From Blastocatellia bacterium AA13 (GTDB lineage Bacteria > Acidobacteriota > Blastocatellia > UBA7656): 64,000 nucleotides of DNA. The translations under genes and the position numbers were made by a program. This document shows, piece after piece, positions 1 to 9,300 of the stretch (position 1 is its first letter; each line of letters starts with the position of its first letter). The stretch spans positions 284,436-348,435 of the forward strand of contig QHVH01000009.1 of the NCBI GenBank assembly GCA_003222245.1, given 5' to 3'. Under the pieces are notes generated by a model, which worked only from the letters and a program-made list of their open reading frames with translations, was not told the DNA's origin and made no database searches.

Positions 1-915
1 TTCTTTCTTTCGGCTCGCCGCGCGGGCCAGTAGTAAGTTGGCTACGTTAGCGCATGCAATAAGCAGCACGAAGGCGACCGCTCCCAGCATTATCAGCAGC
101 GGGGTCTTGACGTGACCCACCACCTCTTCGCGGAACGGCTTAAGCATGACGCTCTTGCCTGTGTTCGTGTCGGGATACTTCTGTTCGAGCGAGCCGGCGA
201 TAATCTCCATTTCGCTGCGCGCCTGCGCCGCTGTGACATCCGGCTTCAAGCGGCCGACCACGCCGTAAGCCGCGATGCCTCGATTCAAGTTGCCGGCCAA
301 GGCGAGAGGAATCCAGAAGTCAACCTTGTCCTTGAAGAGCTCGCCTGGAAAACTGACACCCGGAGGCATTATGCCGATAACCGTGTGGCTATTGCCGTTC
401 AGCGTCACGGTGTCCCCGATAAGATCCGGCCGAGACCCAAAAGAGCGCTGCCAGACGCCGTAGCTTATTACGACGACTTGGTTCTTGCCGGGTTGATCCT
501 CGTCCGGTGAAAAAGTTCGGCCCCTGTACGGGCGCACGCCTAGCAAGTCGAAGAAATTCGCGGAAACCCTGGAGGTCGATATCTGTTCGGGGTCGCCGAC
601 TCCGGTAAGCGTCATGCTGCCGGGGCTGAGTATGGCCATGCCATCGAAGACATGGTTTTGCTCTTTCCAATCAGCAAAATCCGCGGAGGTCACGGGTAAG
701 GCCTCGGTTGACTGATTATTTTTTGCCCACAGGACGAACAGGCGATCTGTTTCAGAATAAGGAAGCGGCCGGAGCAATACTGTATTCACCGCTCCGAATA
801 TCACCGTATTGACAGCAATTCCCAGAGTCAGGATCAGGATCGCGGCCACCGTAAATGTGGGGTTCTTGAAAAGGAGTCGAACGCCGAACTTGATGTCTTG
901 TAACAGGCTTTCCAT
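1..915 (-). CDS. ADOP-type ABC transporter permease (MacB/FtsX family), 3' end outside window
   Basis: I translated the first 305 residues by hand; the frame stays open to the window edge. The start ATG has a GGAGG site about 7 bases upstream. The N-terminus shows a short amphipathic leader, a first membrane helix (about residues 20-45, AAILILTLGIAVNTVIFGAV), then the motif VLLRPLPYSE and a periplasmic MacB-core-like region with SxNFFDLLGVRPYRGRTF. A second hydrophobic segment and IACANVANLLLARAASRKKE follow at about 275-305. This pattern is typical of the duplicated orphan permeases abundant in Acidobacteriota, which normally run to about 800 residues with two FtsX domains. It lies 128 bp downstream of the terminal NRPS on the same strand, so it could export the peptide, but such genes are common and the link is only positional. 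No cognate ATPase is visible. Confidence 0.88.
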   Translation of the reverse strand, partial: MESLLQDIKFGVRLLFKNPTFTVAAILILTLGIAVNTVIFGAVNTVLLRPLPYSETDRLFVLWAKNNQSTEALPVTSADFADWKEQNHVFDGMAILSPGSMTLTGVGDPEQISTSRVSANFFDLLGVRPYRGRTFSPDEDQPGKNQVVVISYGVWQRSFGSRPDLIGDTVTLNGNSHTVIGIMPPGVSFPGELFKDKVDFWIPLALAGNLNRGIAAYGVVGRLKPDVTAAQARSEMEIIAGSLEQKYPDTNTGKSVMLKPFREEVVGHVKTPLLIMLGAVAFVLLIACANVANLLLARAASRKKE

Positions 916-1043
916 GATACGACCTCCGATGTTCAGTAGCCGGGTACGCCCTTCAGAATTTGATGTAGGCTATGCCTCCGGCGCTTCAAAAATAGAGATT
1001 CCTATCCTCTTCTCAAAGTTTCACCAGGATGCGGGCGGTTTCA

Positions 1044-4000
1044 TCAAGCCACATTTTTAATTTCATCCTCGTGCAAAACTGCGTCGATGCAAGACCTGAG
1101 TTCTTCGGCCAGCACTTTCACGTGAGGCTCAACCATCATCGTTGTGTGCGAACCTGGTACATCGACCACCTGAATCCTGCCTTTAATATACGCGCCCCAG
1201 CCGAGCAATTCATCGGCTGGGCGATCTTTTTCATTGGCGTTTCTGGCCCGAAGAAGCACTACATCACCGGAGTAAGACTTCGGAATGTAATTCCGTTGCG
1301 CCTTAACATTATTCTTGAAGACTTCAAAATAGGGGCGAATGTCTGAAACCTGCGCATTGGGATGCAGCCTTTTGGCTTTCTTCGCTTCCTCTAATACATA
1401 GCTGAACTGTTCGTCGGAACCAAGTTTCAAGAATTCATCCAGGCCCACACCCAGATCGGTGAGATACTCCGCAAGCAAGCCGGTATCCGTGACACTTTCG
1501 GGCGAACTCTTCATATCCGGTGCTATCGTGTCGATCAGCACTAACAGCGAAGCCGATTTTCCTATCTCGGCAAGACGCCTGGCCATTTCGAGCGCGATCA
1601 GCCCTCCCATCGACCAGCCTCCAAGCAAATATGGTCCTTCAGGTTTGTGCGCGACCATTTCATCCACAAAATGCGCGGCAATCTCTTCGATGCGGTTGAA
1701 CGGTTGTACGTGTCCGTCCATTCCGTGCGATTGGAAGGCGAAAAAGGGCTGCTCTCGGCCGAGACTGCGCGCGAGATCGTGAAAGCAGAGAACACCGCCG
1801 CCAATCGGGTGCGCACAGTAGAACGGCTCGTGCGAGCCTCCGCCTTGAATCTTGACGAGTGAGGACTTGAAAACCGAGTCCGCCTCTTCAAACAGGAGAC
1901 CGGCCAATTCTTCGACGGTAGGCGCTTCGAATAACGCCGACAATGGAACGGTCTTGCCGAGCATTCGTTCGATCTGGGTGACCGCGCGGACGGCCAGCAT
2001 CGAATGCCCGCCAAGGCCGAAGAAATCATCCTTCACTCCGACGGGTTGAACTCCGAGACTATCTTCGAAGATCTCGACCAGCTTGAGCTCGAGCACATTG
2101 CGAGGAGCCACATAGGGCTCCGCCATATCAGGGCGCGCGGCGTCGTGGGCGGGAAGCGCGTTGCGGTCTATCTTCCCGCTGGACAGCCGCGGCAGCGCAT
2201 CCAGGAATACAAATGCCGAGGGAACCATATAGTCGGGCAGTTGGCGCCGCGCCAGCTCCGACAGCTCGTCCACACTGATATCCAGCTTCTTATAAGGCAC
2301 GGCGTATGCAATGAGCCTGCTGTCGCTCGGGCCTACGTTCCTGGCCAGGACTACGGCTTCTTTCACCGCCGGATGCCCCATCAACACGGCTTCGATCTCG
2401 CCGAGCTCGATGCGGAACCCGCGCACCTTTACCTGGTTGTCCATGCGGCCTAAGACTACTACTTCGCCGCCCGGTAGATGACGGCCCGTGTCGCCGGTTC
2501 GATAGAGTCGGGAACCATCCTTCGAGCTGAATGGATCGGGCGCGAATCTTTCAGCAGTCATATCCGGGCGATTCGAATAGCTCCTCGCTAGTCCCACCCC
2601 TCCGATGCAAACCTCGCCTACGACGCCGAGCGGAACCGGACGCTGCTGCTTGTCGAGAATGTAGACCTGCACGTTTCCGATAGGCCGGCCTATCGGAACC
2701 GGAACTCGAGCGGGCTCGCGCGTGCACGGATAGTAGTTCGAGTCTATGGAAGCTTCGGTCGGCCCGTACAGATTGATCAAATCCGCTTTGAGTCGAGCGA
2801 AGAATCGCTCCTGCAAATCGCCGGAGAGCATCTCGCCGCCGCAGAAGATTCGCTTCAACGAGCGGCATCGCTCGAGCACCGGCTCATCGAGAAGCAGTTG
2901 AAGCATCGACGGCACGAGCTGCAGCACTGTGATCTGGTGTTCGGCTACAGCCCTGGCAAGATACGAGGTCTCTCGCTGGCCTCCAGGCCGAGCCAGAACC
3001 GCGCGCGCGCCGGTCATCAAGGGCACGAACAACTCCCAGATCGAGGCGTCGAACGAAAACGAAGTCTTGAGCAGCACGGCGTCTTCGCTGAAGAGGGGTA
3101 GGCGCGATTGCATCCAGAGCAGCCGGTTGCAAATGGCCCGGTGTGTATTCATCACACCCTTAGGCTTGCCCGTCGATCCCGACGTGTAGATCACGTAAGC
3201 GAGATTGTCGCTCCCACCTCTGCTATCTTCGTTGGCCGGCGGCCCAGGCCCAGCCTCTATGGCGCTCCAATCCGAATCGAGGCAGATCCGAGCGATGTCG
3301 CTTTCAGGAAGACTTTCGAAGAAATCGCGCTGCGTTAATACGATAGGCGAGCCTGTGTCATCAAGCATGAAGCGCAAGCGCTCTTTCGGATAGGCGGGAT
3401 CGAGCGGAGCATATGCCCCGCCGGCCTTCAAGATGCCAAGAATCCCGATGACCATTTCCAGCGAGCGCTCGAGGCAGACGGCCACTACGACCTCAGGCCC
3501 TACTCCCGCGTTGCGCAAATAGGAAGCGAGTTGATCCGTTCGTCGATCAAGCTCGGCGTAGGTAAGCTGATGCCCTTCGAATTCGAGCGCGACAGCCTCA
3601 GGAGTGCTCCGGGCTTGCTGTCCGACGAGGCCATGTATACAGGCGTCTTCGACGTATTCGCACTCCGTCTGGTTGAATTCACCGATGACCAGATTGCTCT
3701 CCGATTCTCCAATCACAATAAGCTCGGCCAGCCGCTGGTCGGGATTGTCGAGCGCACTTCGAATCAACCGGTGATAACTCTCCGAGAGAAATCTGAGGCG
3801 CTTCTCGGAATACAACGCTGGATCGTAGATGAATTCTGTGAGCAGTTCTCCGCTCCGCAATTCGCAGCGCAGTTTTATTTGAAATCTATCGAAGATCGCG
3901 TGACGCCTCTCCACCGAGAAGATTGCATCTTGCGTTTCATGATTCAGAGGCTGCTGCGCAAACTCGAAGCAGAACGGAATGCAGCGAGGCTCGCCGTCAC

Positions 4001-5024
4001 CGCTGTAAATCTCTCTTCCAGTGAAACAGTCTTGCCACTCATAGGCGTCGCGCATCACCAACTCGACACGGTTCAGAAAAGTCGTAAAGCGAGCGTTGTC
4101 TTCCAGGTCGCTCGCGACAGGAAGATGTCTGGCGAATAGACCCAACGCTCCTTCTTCAAGCTCGGGGTCCGTGCGTCCGTCGAAAGCGGCGCCTACGATC
4201 ACGTGCGATTCACCGCTCAGACGAGAGAGCAAGACTTGCCAGCAAGCCAACAGCACGCCCGATAGGGACGATTCACAGGATCTGGCTGTTTCTTCAAGGC
4301 GCGTCGACAGGCCCGCGGGAGCGATCACCGGCAGCGTTTTCGGACGGAACTCAGTATTGGCGGAGCGATGTTCCGCGGACGGCAGCTCCACGCTATCGAG
4401 CGCCGAGTAGTCTTGTTTCCGCCAGTAGGAACGGCCCGGCGCGGCGTCTTCCGACTCAACTATCGAGTTCAGCCATTCGGAAGCCGCGCTGTATTGAATT
4501 GGCTCGTCCGGCGTCTCGGCCCCCGTTCGACAGGCGTCATAGAAACACGCGATGTCGCGGGCGAGTATTCCGAGGCCCGCTTCATCCGCACAGAGCGCAG
4601 GCAAGCTAATCACAAGCAAACTGTTCGAGCTCGAAAGCCTCAGAAGCAACGCCCTGAGCGGAGCCGAGCTTTCGAGATCCACTGTTAGATCTCCGATTTC
4701 GTCGTAGATTCTATCCAGCGCATCCTGCTGTTCGTGATACTCCATGCCGCTGAGATCGAACGAGTCATAATCGAATTCACTTTCCTCGGCGATGACTTGA
4801 AGCGGAATCGTCACTCCGGATAAACAGCGGAACTTCGTGCGGAGGATCTCGTGACGGGCGACGACCTTGCTCAAGGCTTCCTTAAGCGCGTCCTCGTCAA
4901 GCGCGCCTTCGATCGACACGGCGCATTTGGCCGAAAACGGAAAATCAGTTCCGTGGCGACGCGACAGCCAGAGATGTTTTTGCTGCGCGGAAAGCCTGAA
5001 GCCCTGTATAACCTGCTGGCTCAT
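1044..5024 (-). CDS. NRPS-10: interface-like domain, A (Gln-like), T, thioesterase; terminal module
   Basis: Terminal synthetase of 1326 residues; ATG start preceded by AGGAG. Residues 1-445 form a condensation-like domain whose HHxxxDG site reads LPALCAD (141-147), so it lacks the catalytic histidines. The A domain (about 465-960) has YTSGSTGKPKG, YRTGD and GKIDR. Aligned by eye with GrsA its specificity residues are DAWQFGLID+K, a Gln-type code. The carrier Ser lies in LGGHSM (about 1008). The C-terminal 260 residues are an alpha/beta-hydrolase thioesterase with GWSMGG (Ser about 1138), an Asp in LIDT, and a C-terminal GSHTTMM histidine. It should accept the chain from the C domain at the end of NRPS-9 and release the product by hydrolysis or cyclization. 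It follows TauD-C after a 204 bp gap. The interface-like domain suggests that its loaded residue is oxidised in trans. Confidence 0.95.
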   Translation of the reverse strand: MSQQVIQGFRLSAQQKHLWLSRRHGTDFPFSAKCAVSIEGALDEDALKEALSKVVARHEILRTKFRCLSGVTIPLQVIAEESEFDYDSFDLSGMEYHEQQDALDRIYDEIGDLTVDLESSAPLRALLLRLSSSNSLLVISLPALCADEAGLGILARDIACFYDACRTGAETPDEPIQYSAASEWLNSIVESEDAAPGRSYWRKQDYSALDSVELPSAEHRSANTEFRPKTLPVIAPAGLSTRLEETARSCESSLSGVLLACWQVLLSRLSGESHVIVGAAFDGRTDPELEEGALGLFARHLPVASDLEDNARFTTFLNRVELVMRDAYEWQDCFTGREIYSGDGEPRCIPFCFEFAQQPLNHETQDAIFSVERRHAIFDRFQIKLRCELRSGELLTEFIYDPALYSEKRLRFLSESYHRLIRSALDNPDQRLAELIVIGESESNLVIGEFNQTECEYVEDACIHGLVGQQARSTPEAVALEFEGHQLTYAELDRRTDQLASYLRNAGVGPEVVVAVCLERSLEMVIGILGILKAGGAYAPLDPAYPKERLRFMLDDTGSPIVLTQRDFFESLPESDIARICLDSDWSAIEAGPGPPANEDSRGGSDNLAYVIYTSGSTGKPKGVMNTHRAICNRLLWMQSRLPLFSEDAVLLKTSFSFDASIWELFVPLMTGARAVLARPGGQRETSYLARAVAEHQITVLQLVPSMLQLLLDEPVLERCRSLKRIFCGGEMLSGDLQERFFARLKADLINLYGPTEASIDSNYYPCTREPARVPVPIGRPIGNVQVYILDKQQRPVPLGVVGEVCIGGVGLARSYSNRPDMTAERFAPDPFSSKDGSRLYRTGDTGRHLPGGEVVVLGRMDNQVKVRGFRIELGEIEAVLMGHPAVKEAVVLARNVGPSDSRLIAYAVPYKKLDISVDELSELARRQLPDYMVPSAFVFLDALPRLSSGKIDRNALPAHDAARPDMAEPYVAPRNVLELKLVEIFEDSLGVQPVGVKDDFFGLGGHSMLAVRAVTQIERMLGKTVPLSALFEAPTVEELAGLLFEEADSVFKSSLVKIQGGGSHEPFYCAHPIGGGVLCFHDLARSLGREQPFFAFQSHGMDGHVQPFNRIEEIAAHFVDEMVAHKPEGPYLLGGWSMGGLIALEMARRLAEIGKSASLLVLIDTIAPDMKSSPESVTDTGLLAEYLTDLGVGLDEFLKLGSDEQFSYVLEEAKKAKRLHPNAQVSDIRPYFEVFKNNVKAQRNYIPKSYSGDVVLLRARNANEKDRPADELLGWGAYIKGRIQVVDVPGSHTTMMVEPHVKVLAEELRSCIDAVLHEDEIKNVA

Positions 5025-5053
5025 TTTGGTTCTCCTGATTGGAAAGTCGGGAA

Positions 5054-5068
5054 GGGAGTTCTACTCCC
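5054..5068. repeat. Short inverted repeat between TauD-C and NRPS-10
   Basis: GGGAGT-TCT-ACTCCC is a perfect 6 bp stem with a 3-base loop in the 204 bp gap upstream of NRPS-10. No T-run follows it in the direction of transcription, so it does not look like an intrinsic terminator. It could shape the leader mRNA of NRPS-10 or be a degenerate repeat. The rest of the gap shows nothing recognisable. Confidence 0.4.
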
Positions 5069-5228
5069 GCGCTGCCTTGAAGAAGGCGGCGAGTTCAGAG
5101 CAAGAAGAGCGGGAGCAAGCTCTCTTTCATACCTGTGAATTAATGTGGTGAGATGGCGCTAGTTCCGGCCCGTTATCCAGTCGGCAGCTTCTGTTCAGCA
5201 TGCGAAGCAGGGGACGTTGCCAGCCTGT

Positions 5229-6311
5229 TTACGCCGTCTTCTTAAAACCGACTCCCGGAACAAAATCGCTGTAAGGGTTTCCCATCGATACGAGCACTTT
5301 TCGAGATCCTTCGAAGGGCTCGCGGCCGTGCGCGACCAGCATATTGTCCATGAGAAGCAAGTCGTTCTTCTTCCACGGCAGCGCGACGGTTTCCGCGTCA
5401 TAAGCTGCGCGCAACTGCTCGACTACCGAATCCTCGATCGGCATGCCTTTTCCGTAATAAGTATTGTATGGAAGATCCTCTTCTTTGAATTTCGGCAGGT
5501 ACATCTCTCGAAACTCCTTGTCGAGGCTCGATACATGCCAGAACGCAACGTGGTTGAACCACACCGGCTCGCCGGTAACCGGATGCCTGCGGATCGCGGG
5601 GCGCACCTGTCGCGTTCTCAGCCGGTCATCGCTCTTCCAGTCGAATTCAATATGTGAATTGCGGCAGTACGCCTCGAGATCGCTCGGATCTTCCAGGCGA
5701 AACGACCTCTGCCACGGCAAGCTCAAGCCGTCTCCGAAATTCCGGAGCAACATCCATCCTTCCTCTTCGAACCGCTCTCTTATTTCCGGATCGATACGCT
5801 GGTACACCTTGCGCACATCCGCGATAGGGGTCGCGCCGCCGCGATCGGCCGCTATTTCGCAGAAGAAGATTATTCTCATCGGCCACGTAACGACGTAGTT
5901 GAGCTCGTTGTGCAAGGCTATTGATTGATCGTGCGGATATTCCGTCGAGGTGTAGACCCGTTCTCCCAGCGAAGTGCGCGGAGTCGCGCCCTCCATGTAA
6001 TGCATCGACCGCAGCAATATCGAGTCGAGAAACCGTTCGAGATCGGACGCGCCTTCCATGTTGAATCCGCGAAACAGAATCGCGCCGTTCTCGATCAGCT
6101 TGCTCTCTATGAAATCCCTGTTATTCGCCGCCCATGCGGTCAAATCAACCCCTTCGACGGCGGGCTGCACGATCAACGGCAGCGTCGTGCCCGGTTCGAG
6201 CGAGGTTCGCACCAGTTCTTCCTGTGAGATGCTGACGGCTTGCGCCTGAACGCCCTTGCGCAAGGCGCCCCATTGTTTTCGGCCCGGGTGGCCGGTTTGC
6301 ATGTTGTTCAT
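5229..6311 (-). CDS. TauD-C: SyrP-like Fe(II)/2-oxoglutarate dioxygenase, probable NRPS-tethered amino acid beta-hydroxylase
   Basis: 360 residues of the TauD/TfdA family. The iron triad is visible as HNE (His134, Glu136) in LHNELNY and a distal His (about 328) in VAHGRE, with the 2-oxoglutarate-binding Arg in GSRKVLVSM. Having Glu rather than Ala/Gly at the second position indicates a hydroxylase, not an Fe/2OG halogenase. SyrP relatives hydroxylate the beta carbon of an amino acid held on a carrier domain. Its ATG overlaps the NRPS-9 stop as ATGA, with GGAG 5 bases upstream, so the two are translationally coupled. Both neighbours (NRPS-9 and NRPS-10) have interface-like domains and Gln-like A domains, which makes carrier-bound Gln the likely substrate (inference). 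The N-terminus (about residues 17-32, ALRKGVQAQAVSISQE) resembles the basic C-terminal tails of several NRPSs in this locus. Confidence 0.9.
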   Translation of the reverse strand: MNNMQTGHPGRKQWGALRKGVQAQAVSISQEELVRTSLEPGTTLPLIVQPAVEGVDLTAWAANNRDFIESKLIENGAILFRGFNMEGASDLERFLDSILLRSMHYMEGATPRTSLGERVYTSTEYPHDQSIALHNELNYVVTWPMRIIFFCEIAADRGGATPIADVRKVYQRIDPEIRERFEEEGWMLLRNFGDGLSLPWQRSFRLEDPSDLEAYCRNSHIEFDWKSDDRLRTRQVRPAIRRHPVTGEPVWFNHVAFWHVSSLDKEFREMYLPKFKEEDLPYNTYYGKGMPIEDSVVEQLRAAYDAETVALPWKKNDLLLMDNMLVAHGREPFEGSRKVLVSMGNPYSDFVPGVGFKKTA

Positions 6312-9300
6312 AGCGTCTCCTCTCTCACGGCTTCAACTACGCTCGCGGCCCTGGCTTTGAAGTCCTTCAGTCCTTTGCGGCGGCTCTCTTTGAATGCTCT
6401 CTGCTTCCGCAGCGTTCTCTCCTTCGCCGCTTCGTCAAGATCCTCGACCAGCTCCGACAATTTGATATCAGGCCGAGCGACGACGGATCTGATGATCAGT
6501 TGCAGAGACTCGAGCATCTGATCGATAGTTTCTTCATCGAAGAGGTCTTTGCTGTACATCAACGACATTGCGAGCCCGTCCGGCCCGCTGATGAGATTCA
6601 ACAGCAGATCGAACTTTACCGCGCCGGCGTTGGCTTCGAACGGCGATATGGAAAGTCCGCTCACATCCAGAGATCCCCTCGGCGCGTTTTGAAACACGAT
6701 TTTGACCTGGAAGAGCGGAGTCAGACTTGTGCTTCGCTCCGGCTTCAACGTCTCTACAAGCTTATCGAACGGCAGGTCTTGATGTGCGTACGCGTCGAGA
6801 GTCACGCGCCTGACCTGCTCCAGGAGCTCCCGGAATGAAGGGTCGCCGGTAAGGCTCGTGCGAAGCACAAGCTGATTGATAAAGAATCCGATCAGCCCTT
6901 CCGTTTCGCCTCGCGTCCGATTTGCCACGTCCGTCCCGACGACGATGTCATCCTGTCGACAGCGGTGGTGCAACAAAACATCGAAGCACGCGAGCAACGT
7001 CATGAACTGAGTAGCATGCTCGTTGAGGCTCAGCTCCTGAACCGCATCGGACACCAGCTTGGAAACAAAGACGAACCTGGCGCCTCCCCTGTCGCTTTGC
7101 GCCGTTGGCCGGGGGTGGTCGGTTGGAAGCTCGAGCGTAGGAAGCGCCGCGAGCTGATCCTTCCAATAAGACAACTGGGTTTCGAGCACCGCTCCTTGAA
7201 GCCGCTCTCTTTGCCAGTTCGCAAAGTCGGCGTACTGAATCGGCAGCTCCGGAAGCGACGGGGTCCTGCCCGTGGAGAAGCTCTCGTGCAGCGCCGCTAT
7301 CTCGCGAATGAAGATGCCCGACGACCATCCGTCGAACACGATGTGATGCACCGTGAACAGCGTTACGTGATCTTCGTCGGAAAGCCGCAACAACGAAAAC
7401 CGAAGCAGCGGACCCGTGCTCAAGTCAAACGGCTGAGCGGCTTCTTCGGCCGCGATTCGACGAGCTTCTACCTCGCGGCTGCCCTCAGACAACTCGCCCA
7501 AATCGATCATCGGGATATTGAGAGTGAGACTGGGCGCGATGACCTGCAGCGGCTCCCAATTCATTTGAATGAACGTGGTGCGCAGCGACTCGTGTCGTTC
7601 GACCAACGCATGAACGCTTCGCTCGATCGCGAGCTTGTCCAGCGAACCACTTATGCGGACGGCCTGCGGAAGGTTATAAGCCGGGCTGCGCGGCGCGAGT
7701 TGATGCACCAGCCAGAGTCTCTGCTGCGCGAACGAGAGCGGCAGCGGTTTCTCCCTGGAAACAAGCGCGATCGGAGCACTATCAATGCCTGATCCCGCTT
7801 TCATCACGGCGTCGACGCGTTCCGCCATCCCAGCGACCGTAGGTGCGTTGAACAGCTCTCGCAGCGGAATCTCCACCTGAAACGCTTCGCGAATCTGAGA
7901 GATGACCTGGGTAGCCAAAAGCGAGTGGCCGCCGAGCTCGAAAAAGTTGTCGCGAATTCCGACGCGCCCGATTCCAAGCGTGCGTGACCAGATTCCCGCA
8001 AGCATCTCCTCTATCGCCGTACTTGACGGCAAGCCGCCGTCGTCTACCTCCGAGCGCGCCTGATCGGGCGGCGGAAGCGCGCTTCGATCAACCTTACCGT
8101 TCGTCGTCAGCGGCAGGCGGTCGAGCGCTACGAATACTGACGGGATCATGTAATCCGGGAGCCTCTCCTGGAGATAAACTCTTAATTCGTTTGAAGCGGC
8201 TGAGTGCTCTCTCCGATTCACAACATAAGCCGCGAGTCTTTCGCCGGCGATTTCATCTGTCCACACGGTAACGATCGCTTCGCTGATTGCGGGGTGACTT
8301 CGCACCGCAGACTCGATCTCGCCGAGCTCGATGCGAAAGCCGCGAATCTTTACCTGATGATCGATGCGGCCGAGGAAATGCAGCGCATCTCCGGAGTTCC
8401 GGGCCAGGTCGCCGGTCCGATACAGACGCTCGCCTCCGGAGCCGCTGCAAGCATCCGGAACGAACCGCTCAGCGGTGAGATCGGGTCGAGCGAAGTAGCC
8501 TCGCGCCAGCCCGGCTCCGCCTATGAACAGCTCGCCGGAAGCGCCGGCGGGCACGTGGCTCAGATGCTCGTTCAAAAGATAGGTGCGGGCGTTTACGATG
8601 GGGCGTCCGATCGGAACAAGGCCGTCTCCGTTCTCTTCGCCATTCTCTTCGCTGCATTGCCAGTAGGTCGCATCGATCGCCGTCTCCGTAGGGCCATACA
8701 AATTGTTGATCGCAATCGGCAGCCGCGCGCGGCCGGCTTCGACTGTCTGCACTGGGAGCGCTTCACCACCCGCGAAGATGCGCTTGAGACTCGCGCATAA
8801 CACGCTCTTCTTATCTTCAAAGAAGGCTCTTAACATCGAAGGCACAAGCTGCAACACGGTCACTCCGTGTTCGGTTATCGCCTCCGCGATGTATGAGGTC
8901 TCCTGGTGTCCGCCCGGCCGCGCAATTATCAACCGCGCCCCTGCCGAAAGCGGCGCAAAGAACTCCCACACCGAAGCATCAAAACTGAACGGCGTCTTTT
9001 GCAGAACCGCATCCGCGCCGCCGAGCGGAAACGCCTGCTGCATCCACAGAATCCGATTCACTATGGCGCCGTGCGTGATCATCACACCCTTCGGTCTTCC
9101 CGTTGAACCCGAGGTGTAGATGACATAAGCGAGATTGTTGAAGTCCGCGACGCTCGGTGTATCCGCCGAATCTTCCTCGGCGATTCGCTCCCAATCAGAA
9201 TCGATAAAAACAACCTTCGATTCGGAGCGCGGCAACTGGTTTGCCGTGTTCTGATGCGCGAGCAATAGAGTCGGAGCGGCATTCGCCGACATAAAATCGA

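Noticed and set aside
4584..4604. Interface-like domains as heterocyclization or starter C domains
   Set aside because: They lack both DxxxxD (cyclization) and HHxxxDG (starter) signatures, and several occur mid-pathway, preceded by a C domain on the previous protein.
5229..6311. TauD proteins as Fe/2OG halogenases
   Set aside because: All three keep Glu in the HxE position; halogenases of that fold have Ala or Gly there to leave room for chloride.
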